Numbered from the stretch's first letter, positions 51,376 through 61,589 are shown. The stretch: 64,000 nucleotides of DNA from Candidatus Aalborgicola bjergmarkensis (GCA_016708725.1 JADJFE010000003.1:417154-481153); one strand, 5' to 3'. Numbers and translations: made by a program. The notes: generated by a model not told the origin, from the letters alone.

Positions 51376-52548
51376 TCATTCCAGCGTTGCCATTTGTGAA
51401 TCGCTTGCTTGCTCAAAAAAGTAGCAGACACGCTGGCGTGGTGCCAGAAAATCCAATGCCTCGCCAGGCAGGGCCGCTGGCTTGATGCTGCGCCGGATAC
51501 TGATGCCACTGGCTTGCTCCAGGTCGAGAATCAAGGCCTCACGCTTGGTGGTTCCAGGTTCGTAGACGATGACCCTGGGCTTGAGGGGACGATTCGCATT
51601 GACCGATACGACCATTCCGTAACGATCATCCGAAAGTTGCACGACCGATCCAGGTGGATATACCCCCATCATCCGGATGAAAGCGCCCAGAACCAGTGGA
51701 TCGAAACGTGCCTTGAACTGGGCAAAAATAAGGGACAAGGACTCATGCGGTGTCATGGCTACCGCTGGGCGACTGGGGTTGCACAGATTGTCATAACGAT
51801 TAACCAGAGACAAAATGCGTGCCCCCATGCTGATGGCATCGCCCTTGAGCCGCGCGGGAAATCCGCTGCCGTCCGTCAACTCATGGTGCTGCGCGATGAT
51901 GGTCAACACGGTTTTTGGCAAGCGCATCGCTTGTCCCAGTTGAACACCCAAGCCCACATGTTCCTGGTACAGCTTGAATTCTGCAGTCGAAAAATTATCT
52001 TCGGGCCAACGTACCCGATCAGGCAACTGAATTTTTCCAATGTCATGCAAAAACGCTGCTTGGCCCAGCTCTATCAGTTCAGACTCCTGTAAACCCACCG
52101 CACGTCCGAGCAAAAGCGACACCACCGTGACATTAACCGGATGCATGGAGGACTTGTCGCCAGCAGCTTCGGACAGGAGTCGGATGGCAGACTCGCCTTC
52201 GCGCAGCATGTCATTAACAAATTCTGCAATCAGCGCCCGGCTGTTTTGCGCCGCAACTTCTGGCTGGGACTCAATTTGCGTCAGTAACTTACGGTATTGC
52301 CGGATCGCTTCGCCAAATCGCTTCTCACAAAGCGCCAGGGCATTTTGTTGCACAGCCAATTGCTGCATACGCTCCTGTTGCAACGCCAATTCCCGTTGTT
52401 GAATCTCATTTTGCTCAGTCACAGCCGGTTCGTCATCCGATAGTGCCATTGTCTCAGGCGCCGGATCACTTCTGGAGGGGTCAATCCGCACCAGCCGCAG
52501 GCCCAGGCTACGGATGGTATCAATTTGTTTTTCTGAAGATATTTTGAA
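51376..52548 (-). pseudogene. HD-GYP phosphodiesterase, main part (split by IS66)
   Basis: The segment contains the end of the DUF3391 domain (FKISSEKQIDTIRSLGLRLV), a linker rich in Gln, and the HD-GYP domain (FLHDIGKIQLPDRVRWPEDN, VLTIIAQHHELTDGSGFPARLKG, ARILSLVNRYDNLCNP). HD-GYP enzymes hydrolyse cyclic-di-GMP. The HHE/DGSGFP motif stands in for the usual HHE/DGSGYP. Joined with 54340-54450 after removing the IS and one 8-bp copy, the frame is continuous (37 + 391 codons, 427 residues). A GTG at 52489-52491 could start a protein lacking DUF3391. Confidence 0.85.
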
Positions 52549-52556
52549 ACTACCGC
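52549..52556. repeat. Target duplication, copy 1, of the IS66 element
   Basis: ACTACCGC, identical to 54340-54347; an 8-bp duplication is typical of IS66. Confidence 0.9.
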
Positions 52557-54339
52557 GTAACTACTCACCCCCCTTGTGGCAATAGGAGATCATCCAGCGA
52601 AATACACACTCCATCAAGTCCAGATGTAACTACCCGTTCCCCCTTGGTATCATCAGACATCCGGTCGAAATTTGCCCTTCAGACCCAGTTACTTTAAAGC
52701 GCGTAATGTGCTCCCTCTGATTGATTCGTAGCGATACTACCTCACAGCAGATTCATGGAAATCAAGATTCCCAGCACAGATGAAGTAGATGCGGCCTTCG
52801 CGCATGGGCAGGGCGCGACGCGTGATTTGGTGAACAAACTGATCGGTATTGCTGAAACGTTGGTGGCGCAGGTCAAGAAGCAGGCGGATGTGATCCAAGC
52901 CATGAAGGTGAGCTTGGGCAAAGATAGCCACAACAGCAGCAAGCCGCCATCAAGCGATGGCTACAAAAAGCCACAGCCGAAAAGTCTGCGCGTCAAAGGT
53001 CAGAAACCCAACGGGGGACAACCCGGTCATGAAGGCAACACGCTGAAAGCCGAAGAAAATCCGGATCATTTTGAAGAACATGAACCGGGACATTGCGCGT
53101 CGTGTGAGGAAGATCTGTCTGGTGTTGAGGCGTGCGCGAGTGAGTCACGGCAAGTTTTTGACATTCCTCCCATGCAAATTGAAGTCACGGAACACCGTGT
53201 GAAAACCAAGGTTTGCCCGAAATGTGGCACGGTGAATTGCGGAGAATTTCCAGAAGGAGTGAATGCTGCAGTACAGTATGGGCAGGGCGTTGCGAGTCTT
53301 TGCACCTACCTCAACTGCGAGCACTACGTGCCGTTAGACAGGACAACGCAAATCTTCAAAGACCTTTTCGGGCAAGACCTATCGGAATCCTTTGTGTTGA
53401 AGGCCACCGGCAAGACGTCCGAATCCGTCAAGCCATCGGAAGAAGCGATAAAGGAGCTGTTGGCAAACGGTGAAATTCTCCATACCGATGAATCAGGCGT
53501 GCGGGTGAAAGGCAAGTTGCACTGGGTTCATGTGGCATCAACCAAAAAGCTCACGCATTACGCTGTTCACGCCAAGCGAGGGAAGGAAGCCATGGACGAA
53601 ATTGGCATTCTTCCGAAGTTCAAAGGCACAGGGATTCATGATCACTGGAAGCCCTATTTCCAGTACAGTTTCAAACACGGTGCCTGCAACGCCCATCAGT
53701 TGCGTGAACTGGTTGGTATTGTTGAGTTGGCAGCAGCCGTGGGCGAAGAGCATGATCGAGGTATTGTGCGACATCAAAGACGCTGTGGATGAAAGCAAGA
53801 ATAGAGGCACCACGGAACTGCCGGAGGAATTGAAAATTCAGTTCGTCAAGCGATATGAGGAGGTACTGGCAGCCGGATTTGCGGCCAATCCAGAGCAACC
53901 CGAGGATGAAAACGCTCCGGTCAAACGAGGAAGGAAAAAGCAGAGCCCACCGCGCAACCTGCTGGATCGGCTGAAGAATTTCAGGAGGATACGCTACGCT
54001 TCATGAACGATTTCCGTGTTCCGTTCGACAACAATCTGAGCGAACGTGACATTCGGATGATTAAAACCAAGATGAAGATATCCGGTACGTTTAGGACGCA
54101 GACTGGAGCCGAACAGTTTGCGCGCATTCGGGGGTACATATCAACAGCCCGTAAGAACGGGCAAAACATTCTCGGCGCTATCAAAGACGCGCTGGTCGGC
54201 AAACCGTTCATACCCGAAACGGCCTAACCCGGACGCTTGACAGCTGGGTGGTCGGCGCGGGATCGCCTACCGCAAACCTTCACCCGCGTGAACTGCACTC
54301 ACTGGCCGTTGAAGATCGGTCAGTAACCTGAGTAGTTAC
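52557..54339 (+). mobile_element. IS66-family insertion sequence (tnpC-only type)
   Basis: The ends are inverted repeats: left GTAACTACTCACCCCCC, right (reverse complement) GTAACTACTCAGGTTACTG, sharing the first 11 bases. Flanked by 8-bp direct repeats. It carries only the TnpC-type transposase without TnpA or TnpB, as in the ISBst12-like group. Size 1783 bp. Confidence 0.85.
52755..54227 (+). pseudogene. tnpC: IS66 TnpC transposase, two frameshifts
   Basis: ATG at 52755. The first part (52755-53745) has the IS66 N-terminal coil, SSKPPSSDGYKKPQPKSLRV, zinc-finger-like CxxC pairs and the DDE start HTDESGVRVKGKLHWVHVAS. Near 53730 the frame shifts (QQPWAKSMIEVLCDIKDAVD continues one frame over) and near 53975 it shifts back (FMNDFRVPFDNNLSERDIRM holds the catalytic Glu). 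Repaired length is about 490 residues. Probably inactive as read, unless the shifts are sequence errors. Confidence 0.85.
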
Positions 54340-54347
54340 ACTACCGC
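54340..54347. repeat. Target duplication, copy 2, of the IS66 element
   Basis: ACTACCGC, identical to 52549-52556. Confidence 0.9.
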
Positions 54348-54450
54348 TTGGAAAAGGATGCGACAGCCAGCCAATATCCAGCTCCACAAACAAGCCAATG
54401 CGCAGGGCATCAACACTGACCAATTCGACTGCCCCAACCTTGTTACTCAT
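54340..54450 (-). pseudogene. HD-GYP phosphodiesterase, N-terminal part (DUF3391)
   Basis: ATG at 54448-54450 (MSNKVGAVELVSVDALRIGL FVELDIGWLSHPFPSGS) is the standard start of the DUF3391 domain that precedes HD-GYP. It ends at the IS66 target site and continues in frame at 52548. AAAGG stands just upstream of the start; the gene begins 86 bp after the PHA synthase 2 stop. Confidence 0.85.
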
Positions 54451-54535
54451 CACCTTTGCCTTGTATAAACCATTGTGTTCCCCTCGCAATTTTCTTGCGA
54501 ATGACTGCATTATTGCCAGCTTTCATGTCACCGGC

Positions 54536-56269
54536 CTATGTCTTGGCTAAAACGTAGCTTCCAGGCGCCGCTTGCAGTGCCAGATACGGGTCTTTGCCAT
54601 ACTGCTGTGGGGCAGGAACCAGGCCGCCAGCATGCCCCTTGAGCCACTCCAGCCAATCGGGCCACCAGCTACCTGCATGTTCGCTTGCACCATCGAGCCA
54701 TTCGGCCTGTGTCTTGGGAAGCACGCCATCCTTGCGCAGCCAGTAGCTGCGTTTTTGTGCATATGGTGGGTTGATGACACCCGCAATATGGCCGGATGCC
54801 CCCATGACGAAACGTTTTGCGCCCGGTAACAAAGCATTGCTTGCGTAGGCGGCGGCAACCGGCACGATATGGTCTTCGCGCGAACCGTAGATATAAACCG
54901 GCATATCAACCAGGCCCAAGTCCAGTGGCTGACCGCACACGGTGAGTTTTCCGGGTTTGACCAGATTGTTTTCCAGATACGTGTTACGCAGGTACCAGGA
55001 GAGGTAAGGGCCCGCCAGATTGGTGCAATCGGTATTCCAGTACAGCAGATCCACCGCCGGGGGTGTTTCACCCAGGAGGTAGTTTTTCACCAGATAGTTC
55101 CAGACCAGATCGTTGGGGCGTAAAAAACTGAAGACGCTTGCCAGATTGCGCCCCGGCATGAGCCCGCCCTGCCCCATTTCCTTTTCTATCCCCTGCACCA
55201 GGGCCTCGTCGATGAACAGATCCAATACACCGCAGCCGTTAAAGTCCAGCAAGGTAGTGAGCAAGGTCGCGCATTCCACCGGCTTTGCGCCCCGCCCCGC
55301 CAGCACAGCCAAGGCTGTGGTCAGCATGGTTCCGCCAATACAAAATCCCAGTACGTTGATACTCGAAACTGCGGCAATGGCTTGCGTTACCGCAATGGCG
55401 CGGATGATGGCGTGTTCGATATAGTCCTCCCAGGTGGCCTGGCTCAAGGACGCATCCGGGTTACGCCAACTCAACATGAACACGTGCTGTCCCGCCTCCA
55501 GGGCATAACGCACCAGCGAGTTGCTAATCTGCAAATCCAGGATATAAAACTTGTTGATACACGGCGGCACCATCAAAAGTGGCTTGGCAAACACCTGGGC
55601 GGTGCGTGGTTTGTACTCGATCAATTGAAAATATTCGTTTTCGAATACCACGGCCCCCTCGGTAGTGGCCAGGTTCTTGCCAACGCAAAACTGCTGCTCG
55701 TCCGTCATGGACAAATGCCCCTGGCGCACATCTTTTTCCAGATTCTCCCGTCCTCTGGCCAGACTTTCACCCTGGGTATCCGTGGCTTTTTGCTGCGCCT
55801 GCGGATTAAACGCCATGAAATTGCTGGGAGCAGCAGCAGCCAGCCACTGCTCCATCACAAAACGCATGCGACCACGGGTTTTCGCATCGGCTTCAAGCGC
55901 GTCAACCAGTCCCAGCAAGGTGCGTGCATTCAACAGATAGAGCGCTGCGAGATGCATTGCCACCGGGTTATTACTCCAGGCAGGATCGGAAAAACGTTTG
56001 TCTGTGGCCAGTCGTGCCTGCAAAAAAGCGGGATCGAACATCGACAGGCTATCTTGCAGGTACTGCTGTTGCAATGCCTGCAATTTTTCCGACGTAAAAC
56101 GCATTCCAGAAAATTGATCCGGCATGCCCTGGCCGATGTTGCCCATGTTGCCCATTGCAGCCCAGTCGGGCTCCTGCCAGGACGCCAATGCCTTGCTCCA
56201 GCCATCGGTCAGGGTCTGCAGGAATTCCTGGGCCATCAAGCCCCAGGAGTCTGGAAAATCTTGCGCCAC
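54536..56269 (-). CDS. phaC: Class I poly(3-hydroxyalkanoate) synthase 2
   Basis: The 577-residue protein starts at GTG 56267-56269 with AAGGAG five bases upstream. The lipase-like box is FCIGG (NVLGFCIGGTM) with the catalytic Cys near residue 307; the Asp lies in YGSREDHIVPVAAAYAS and the His in GASGHIAGVINPP. It is clearly diverged from synthase 1 at 30165 and has no Pro/Ala-rich leader. Two synthases in one genome often differ in substrate length or regulation. The HD-GYP gene follows on the same strand. Confidence 0.9.
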   Translation of the reverse strand: MAQDFPDSWGLMAQEFLQTLTDGWSKALASWQEPDWAAMGNMGNIGQGMPDQFSGMRFTSEKLQALQQQYLQDSLSMFDPAFLQARLATDKRFSDPAWSNNPVAMHLAALYLLNARTLLGLVDALEADAKTRGRMRFVMEQWLAAAAPSNFMAFNPQAQQKATDTQGESLARGRENLEKDVRQGHLSMTDEQQFCVGKNLATTEGAVVFENEYFQLIEYKPRTAQVFAKPLLMVPPCINKFYILDLQISNSLVRYALEAGQHVFMLSWRNPDASLSQATWEDYIEHAIIRAIAVTQAIAAVSSINVLGFCIGGTMLTTALAVLAGRGAKPVECATLLTTLLDFNGCGVLDLFIDEALVQGIEKEMGQGGLMPGRNLASVFSFLRPNDLVWNYLVKNYLLGETPPAVDLLYWNTDCTNLAGPYLSWYLRNTYLENNLVKPGKLTVCGQPLDLGLVDMPVYIYGSREDHIVPVAAAYASNALLPGAKRFVMGASGHIAGVINPPYAQKRSYWLRKDGVLPKTQAEWLDGASEHAGSWWPDWLEWLKGHAGGLVPAPQQYGKDPYLALQAAPGSYVLAKT

Positions 56270-56290
56270 ATCAACTCCTTTTGTACACAG

Positions 56291-56812
56291 CTAAACCAGC
56301 GGTTTCGAGGCCAGCACGATACCATCTTCATCCGCATACAACCAGTCGCCCGGACGTACCCAGACACCCTGGACCTGAATGGCAATATTGGTCTGCCCTT
56401 CGGAGCGCTTTTCTGTCGGCAGTGGCATTGCTGCCAATGCACGAATCCCCACGTTCTGGACGGCCAGTTCGGCTGTATCGCGCACACACCCGTCAATGAC
56501 CACCCCAGCCCAGCCATTACATGCAGCAGCAGCCCCCAGGTTACCACCCAGCAGGGCACGCCGCAGCGAAGCACCACCATCCACCACCAGTACCTGAGCT
56601 ACTCTCCCTTGCGGTGTATCAATCCAGCCAGCAGAATCAACCGCAGCCTTGACCAGCGTGTTGTCTTCGAAACACTTGACGGTGACTACCGGGCCACAGA
56701 ACTTTTTGACCAGTCCAAAATCTCTGAAAACCGGAGGCAGAACCCGGAAATCCCCTGTGGAATCGTTCTTGTGTGCATCTGCCAGATCACAGCTTGCGAA
56801 TTGCGCGTTCAT
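56291..56812 (-). CDS. RraA-family protein (aldolase/RNase E regulator-like)
   Basis: ATG at 56810-56812 (MNAQFASCDLADAHKNDSTG) gives 173 residues. RraA-like blocks: LPPVFRDFGLVKKFCGPVVT VKCFEDN, VDGGASLRRALLGGNLGAAA, NGWAGVVIDGCVRDTAEL and DWLYADEDGIVLAS. The G-x-L-x(20)-R-D metal and substrate site (GGNLG ... DGCVRD) is kept, so it may be a 4-hydroxy-4-methyl-2-oxoglutarate aldolase type enzyme rather than an RNase E inhibitor. It lies 21 bp before PHA synthase 2. Confidence 0.8.
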   Translation of the reverse strand: MNAQFASCDLADAHKNDSTGDFRVLPPVFRDFGLVKKFCGPVVTVKCFEDNTLVKAAVDSAGWIDTPQGRVAQVLVVDGGASLRRALLGGNLGAAAACNGWAGVVIDGCVRDTAELAVQNVGIRALAAMPLPTEKRSEGQTNIAIQVQGVWVRPGDWLYADEDGIVLASKPLV

Positions 56813-56987
56813 TAATGGCCACTCCCGTTGGTGAAAAGCACCTATTCTCCAATGAAAAAACAACATCCCGAGGCGAAAAACCCCTTTGTCGCTGGATAAG
56901 CATCTTTTTCTCCAGTAGCATCCTGACTATCAGCGAAAAAGCAATTTTTTGCTGGTGACCAATCAACTTCCAGAAGGACAATCAATC

Positions 56988-57533
56988 ATGGCAACTGCAA
57001 AGAAAGCTCCGGCTAAGAAAGCGACACCTGCAAAGGAAAAAGCTCCAGCCAAAAAAGCTGCTGCGTCGGCCACCGAAGCAGCACCAGCTCAAAAGGCTGC
57101 GCCAGCAGCGAAGAAAAAAGCAGCATCGGTAAAAGCGGTAAAGGCGGTAAAAACAGTAGTCGCAGAACCCCCACCAGCAACGGCAAAAAAAGCCCCGGCG
57201 AAAAAGGCAGCGGCCAAAAAAGCAGCCCCGGTTGAAAAAGCCGCTCCAGTAGCAGCCGCACCCGCCGCAGCCCCTGAAGGCAAACGTAAGGTGAATGCTG
57301 CGTTCATGAAAGCTCTGACACCCAGCGCCGCCTTGGCAGCCATTGTCGGCGCTAACCCACTGCCACGCACCGAAGTTATCAAGCAAATGTGGGCTTACAT
57401 CAAAGAAAACAAATTACAAGATGCTGTCAACAAAAAATTGATCAATGCCGATGCCAAACTCAAAGAAGTATTTGGCAAGGTACAGGTAACCATGTTTGAA
57501 ATGGCTGGCCTGATTGGCAAACATTTGAAATAA
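56988..57533 (+). CDS. SWIB-domain protein with H1-like lysine/alanine tail
   Basis: ATG at 56988 (MATAKKAPAKKATPAKEKAP) opens a ~100-residue N-terminus of Lys/Ala/Pro repeats like histone H1 or AlgP, followed by a SWIB/MDM2 domain (NAAFMKALTPSAALAAIVGA NPLPRTEVIKQMWAYIKENK LQDAVNKKLINADAKLKEVF). Total 181 residues. In bacteria such proteins are presumed to compact or bind DNA; the combination is known in betaproteobacteria and chlamydiae. A strong terminator follows. Confidence 0.85.
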   Translation: MATAKKAPAKKATPAKEKAPAKKAAASATEAAPAQKAAPAAKKKAASVKAVKAVKTVVAEPPPATAKKAPAKKAAAKKAAPVEKAAPVAAAPAAAPEGKRKVNAAFMKALTPSAALAAIVGANPLPRTEVIKQMWAYIKENKLQDAVNKKLINADAKLKEVFGKVQVTMFEMAGLIGKHLK

Positions 57534-57555
57534 CCCAGCATCATGCTGTAACACC

Positions 57556-57580
57556 AAAGGCCGGTTGATCCGGCCTTTTT
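57556..57580 (+). terminator. Rho-independent terminator of the SWIB gene
   Basis: GGCCGG-TTGAT-CCGGCC followed by TTTTT, 23 bp after the stop codon. Confidence 0.85.
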
Positions 57581-57673
57581 CGCATCTGTTAGCCATCTGT
57601 TGAACGTCATTCGCCATGTGCGAGAATTTCCACCCACAAGATTGCTCATTTTTTCACACCATCAAGGATATTC

Positions 57674-58006
57674 ATGTTCAACAAAGGACAACTCGCCGGC
57701 CTGATGAAACAGGCACAGGCCATGCAGGACAATATGAAAAAAGCCCAGGACGAATTGGGCACCATCGAAGTCACCGGAGAATCCGGTGCCGGGTTGGTCA
57801 AGGTTGTCATGACCTGCAAATACGATGTCAAACGGGTCACTATTGACCCCAGCCTGCTGGCCGAGGATAAGGATATGCTTGAAGATCTGGTCGCTGCCGC
57901 CTTCAATGCCGCCGTGCGCCGGGCCGAAGACACCTCCAATGAAAAAATGGCCAAAATCTCCGGCGGCATGCCCGGTCTGCCTGGAGGCATGAAATTCCCA
58001 TTCTGA
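57674..58006 (+). CDS. ybaB: Nucleoid-associated protein YbaB/EbfC
   Basis: The 110-residue protein has the classic form: MFNKGQLAGLMKQAQAMQDN MKKAQ helix, IEVTGESGAGLVKVVMTCKY strands and LLAEDKDMLEDLVAAAFNAA helix, then a Gly/Met-rich tail. It forms dimers that bind DNA. It precedes recR by 18 bp, the usual order; dnaX, which normally comes before, is absent here. Confidence 0.9.
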   Translation: MFNKGQLAGLMKQAQAMQDNMKKAQDELGTIEVTGESGAGLVKVVMTCKYDVKRVTIDPSLLAEDKDMLEDLVAAAFNAAVRRAEDTSNEKMAKISGGMPGLPGGMKFPF

Positions 58007-58024
58007 TCAGGACTGTTTTGCTCC

Positions 58025-58615
58025 ATGTCCGATGCCCTATCCCTTGATGCCCTGATCCACGCGCTCAAACGACTGCCAGGGGTCGGCATCAAATCGGCAC
58101 AACGCATGGCATTCCATCTGTTGCAACACGACCGCAATGCTGCCTTGGTGCTGGCACGAACGCTGGAGCAGGCGGTGCACAACGTCCGGCACTGCGAACG
58201 CTGCCACACCTTCACCGAGGCAGCGGTGTGTGCAACCTGTCTGGATGCACAGCGCGACCACAGAAAACTCTGCGTGGTCGAAACCCCGGCTGACCAGGCC
58301 GCACTGGAGCGCACCAGCGCCTATCGGGGTTTGTATTTCGTGCTGATGGGCAAACTCAGTCCACTGGACGGTGTGGGTCCGCATGATATCGGATTGAAAA
58401 AACTATTTGAACGTGCGCTCGACGGATCGGTACAGGAAGTGATTCTGGCGACCAACTTCACTGCCGAGGGCGAGACCACAGCCCACGTCATCAGCGAAGG
58501 ACTCAAGGCACGTGGTCTACTCGTTACCCGGCTGGCGCGCGGTGTGCCTGCGGGCAGCGAACTGGAATACGTCGATCTGGGAACCATCGCACATGCACTG
58601 GTGGATCGGCGTTAA
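58025..58615 (+). CDS. recR: Recombination protein RecR
   Basis: The 196-residue protein has the helix-hairpin-helix (LPGVGIKSAQRMAFHLLQ), a four-cysteine zinc motif (CERCHTFTEAAVCATC), a Toprim domain (LCVVETPADQAALERT) and the typical end. It acts with RecF/RecO to load RecA at gaps. Length and order (ybaB-recR) are normal. It converges with the protease gene, six bases apart. Confidence 0.9.
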   Translation: MSDALSLDALIHALKRLPGVGIKSAQRMAFHLLQHDRNAALVLARTLEQAVHNVRHCERCHTFTEAAVCATCLDAQRDHRKLCVVETPADQAALERTSAYRGLYFVLMGKLSPLDGVGPHDIGLKKLFERALDGSVQEVILATNFTAEGETTAHVISEGLKARGLLVTRLARGVPAGSELEYVDLGTIAHALVDRR

Positions 58616-58621
58616 GGAGTC

Positions 58622-61471
58622 TCAGTTCAAGAGTTCAATCCCGTTCTGGATTACACCAATCAGGTTCGCCTGGTTTTCCGGTGAATCGGCAAAGCTGGCC
58701 AGCACATTGGCCGGGCTGCGGTGATTAACATCGATTTCGTTGACCCACCAGTTGTAACCTGCGGATTCCGGTGCGCGGTGCAGCACGTTGTCATACAGTC
58801 TGGTGACATACTCGGCAGTGCCGGGTTTATTGCCATACATGCTCTTGAATTCTGCGCTACCAATGAATTCTGCCGACATGCGATCCAGACTGGTGCCCGC
58901 GTCCATGCGCTCAATCCAGTATTTCAAACCACCGTTATCCGGAGTCCGGTTAAAAGCAGCCTGGTACAAACGGTACACCTGCCCGGCGTTGCCCTGAATA
59001 TCCAAAGCCAGGGTTTTGTCGGAAAACTGCAAGCGTTCAATACCGGAGAGAACATCTGTACCATCAGGGCCAGTAATCAAAAATCCAGTACTGGTAGCGT
59101 TGATCGTGTAAACAGAACGAAGGCCACCAAAGACAGCCGTGTCGATGCCATCTCCTCCCGTGAGGGTGTCGTCACCAGCCCCGCCATACAGCACATCATT
59201 GCCCTGCGATCCGGTAATTGAATCGTTACCCGATGTACTGGTACCGGCGCCGCTGCGTGCCGAAAAAGTGTAGCCCCCCATGCCGGAGTCGTAATCCATT
59301 GCACCCAGAAAATAGGTGCCACTGCTTGGCGCGGTAAATTCAATCCGGGCATTGCCGCTACCACCACTTTCGTCGTCATAGGCTAACTCGATCACATCGG
59401 GTCCATACAAGATCATGTAGGGATCATTCAGCCCGCCACTGGTTCGCGTCAGTTCAAAAATGTAACTAATCCCCGCCTCCAGATTCACACCGAATAAATC
59501 CACATCACCTGGCGGATCAATGACACCGGAGGTGGCATTTGCGTTGACAGTGATAAGTCCTTCAGTATTGGTCTCCCACGGGAAATCGTCCTGCGAATGG
59601 GCAGCCGTCAACTGGTACTTCCCAATTCCCGATCCAGCGTCATACGCTGCCAGGTAGTACACCCCTGAAGCACTTGCCGTGTAGATAATCTCGGCGTTCA
59701 AACCAGCGCTGGTATTGTCTCCAAACATAAGATACGAACCATCGGTCGCATACAAAATCAGATACGGATCGGGAAGTGCATCTTTGCCTGCGCTACTGCT
59801 GGCGCGAAAAATGTAGCTCTCTCCCTTGACCAGGTTCACTTTGAACAAGTCACCATCGTCCACAAAGTTGATCACTCCAGATGTCGCAGCACCATCCACC
59901 ACCACAAAGCCTGTGGTATTGACCGACATGGGATAGTCATCCCCAACTGCCACACCCACACTAACCGTACTGAAATTCAACGCAGTGCTGCTGCTGATGC
60001 CCGCGAATGCATTTCCCGCGATATCCTTGAAAACGCCACTGGTCAGATTGACGTAATAACTGTTGCCAACCGCAAGATCACTGCTGGGGTTGATAGTCAC
60101 GGTCAAGCCGGAAATGCTGACCTGACTGGTATCGCCCACGGCGATTCTATGTGCCACCGTCCCATTGCTGTTGTAGATCAGGATACTGCCGCTTCCGGCT
60201 TGCACCGGCTCGTTGAATGTCAAAACCAGGTTGGCGCTGGTTGCCACATCCGTGGCATTGTCTGCCGGGTTGACGCTAACCAGCGTAGGTGCTGTAACGT
60301 CACCGCCGCCACCGGTGACACCCAATTGACTCGCTGCAAGCAACTGATCGGCAAATTGAAAATATTCGATATTGCTAAAAATATCAGTACCGGATGAGGC
60401 ACCCGTTACGGTGTAAAGTTTGGCAATCGCGTCGTAGTTGAAGGTGTAGCTGGAGTAATTGTCGGGCAACACTGCAGTGTCTGTGCCATTGCCACCATCT
60501 ATCGTGTCATTGCCACCCCCCCCATCCAGCCGGTTGGAGAGCGCATTGCCTGTGATGGTATCGTTACCAGCGCCACCTACGGCATTTTCAATCACCGCAC
60601 TGTAAGCAATGGCGATGTTATTCGTCATGCCGTTAGCCGACGAGAATGCACCGGACTCCAGATGTATATCCGAAGGCGTGGCCCAGCCGCTCAGGTTGAG
60701 CGTGTCGTTGCCAGCCGAATCAAAAATTGTCAGGATGGGATGTGGGTTAAGGATAAAGTCGTAAATATTGGCCGCATTACCAGTGATATTGCTGCCAAAA
60801 CCATAAACCGTATCCCCGGTGCGCGTGGTGGTGGACGCACCATACATGTTCTGAATCACCATGATGTCGTTGAGCATGGGCGTTTGCGGGCCATACTCAC
60901 GACCATCAGTACCCGTCCAATCGGCACTGGCAACTTCACTGGAACGCAAAGGCGCACTCGGTCCAAAATACGACATGATGGACAACACTACCGAGTCTTG
61001 GTACGAAGAAGGTGTCCATGCCCCCTCTCCGTTGTAGTCACCCATATGATCCAAACCCAGTGCATGACCCAGCTCATGAACCATGACCTGAAAACCATAA
61101 CTGCCAACCACAATACCGACCAAGGTTGGCTCTGCCCCATTGAACCAGACCGTACCACCGGAAGGATAGTAGGCGTGCGCGTAATCGATTCCAGTGGTTG
61201 TGTAGGCAAATTCGATGTTGGATGTAGCCAGGCCAGTTTGCGTAAAGTTGGGTGCGACAAGGTCATCCCACGTCATTACCGCCAACATAAACATGGTTTG
61301 CTGCGCGGCAGTTGCTGGTCTGAAGGCTGCCCCCTCCCCTGCTCTGCCGCTTCCCATGGTCAAGCCGCTCGTGTTGACGGGGAATCTGTAAGTGATAACA
61401 GACCCATTCCATGTTCGGCCTGAATTGAGTTGCCCAAAAATCTGGGCATCGGTTAAGTTGGCTATGCTCAT
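58622..61471 (-). CDS. Serralysin-like metalloprotease with RTX, Ig-like, PPC and DUF4214 modules
   Basis: ATG at 61469-61471 (MSIANLTDAQIFGQLNSGRT), with AAGGGA upstream, gives 949 residues and no Sec signal peptide. Domains in order: M10 zinc protease with HELGHALGLDH (132-142) and a Met-turn (VLSIMSYFG); RTX calcium repeats (GGAGNDTITGN, LDGGGGNDTIDGG); a bacterial Ig-like module (VSVNPADNATDVATSANLVL); two PPC-like modules; more RTX (GNDVLYGGAGDDTLTGGDG); and DUF4214 at the end (YRLYQAAFNRTPDNGGLKYW). Typical type I secretion substrate. No T1SS genes are nearby. Its C-terminal module is shared with the CAP-domain protein at 19614. Confidence 0.85.
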   Translation of the reverse strand: MSIANLTDAQIFGQLNSGRTWNGSVITYRFPVNTSGLTMGSGRAGEGAAFRPATAAQQTMFMLAVMTWDDLVAPNFTQTGLATSNIEFAYTTTGIDYAHAYYPSGGTVWFNGAEPTLVGIVVGSYGFQVMVHELGHALGLDHMGDYNGEGAWTPSSYQDSVVLSIMSYFGPSAPLRSSEVASADWTGTDGREYGPQTPMLNDIMVIQNMYGASTTTRTGDTVYGFGSNITGNAANIYDFILNPHPILTIFDSAGNDTLNLSGWATPSDIHLESGAFSSANGMTNNIAIAYSAVIENAVGGAGNDTITGNALSNRLDGGGGNDTIDGGNGTDTAVLPDNYSSYTFNYDAIAKLYTVTGASSGTDIFSNIEYFQFADQLLAASQLGVTGGGGDVTAPTLVSVNPADNATDVATSANLVLTFNEPVQAGSGSILIYNSNGTVAHRIAVGDTSQVSISGLTVTINPSSDLAVGNSYYVNLTSGVFKDIAGNAFAGISSSTALNFSTVSVGVAVGDDYPMSVNTTGFVVVDGAATSGVINFVDDGDLFKVNLVKGESYIFRASSSAGKDALPDPYLILYATDGSYLMFGDNTSAGLNAEIIYTASASGVYYLAAYDAGSGIGKYQLTAAHSQDDFPWETNTEGLITVNANATSGVIDPPGDVDLFGVNLEAGISYIFELTRTSGGLNDPYMILYGPDVIELAYDDESGGSGNARIEFTAPSSGTYFLGAMDYDSGMGGYTFSARSGAGTSTSGNDSITGSQGNDVLYGGAGDDTLTGGDGIDTAVFGGLRSVYTINATSTGFLITGPDGTDVLSGIERLQFSDKTLALDIQGNAGQVYRLYQAAFNRTPDNGGLKYWIERMDAGTSLDRMSAEFIGSAEFKSMYGNKPGTAEYVTRLYDNVLHRAPESAGYNWWVNEIDVNHRSPANVLASFADSPENQANLIGVIQNGIELLN

Positions 61472-61589
61472 GGAAAATCCCTTACGCAAAATACAGGAGA
61501 AAATCATTCTAATGATTGGATGCGTTTTCGCAAGGCAGAGCAAAGAAGTAGAGAAGTAGAGAAATCCATTCCAAGGTTAAGATACCGCC

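Noticed and set aside
57000..57290. Lysine/alanine-rich repeats as a possible non-coding repeat array
   Set aside because: They are in frame with the SWIB domain and belong to its H1-like tail.
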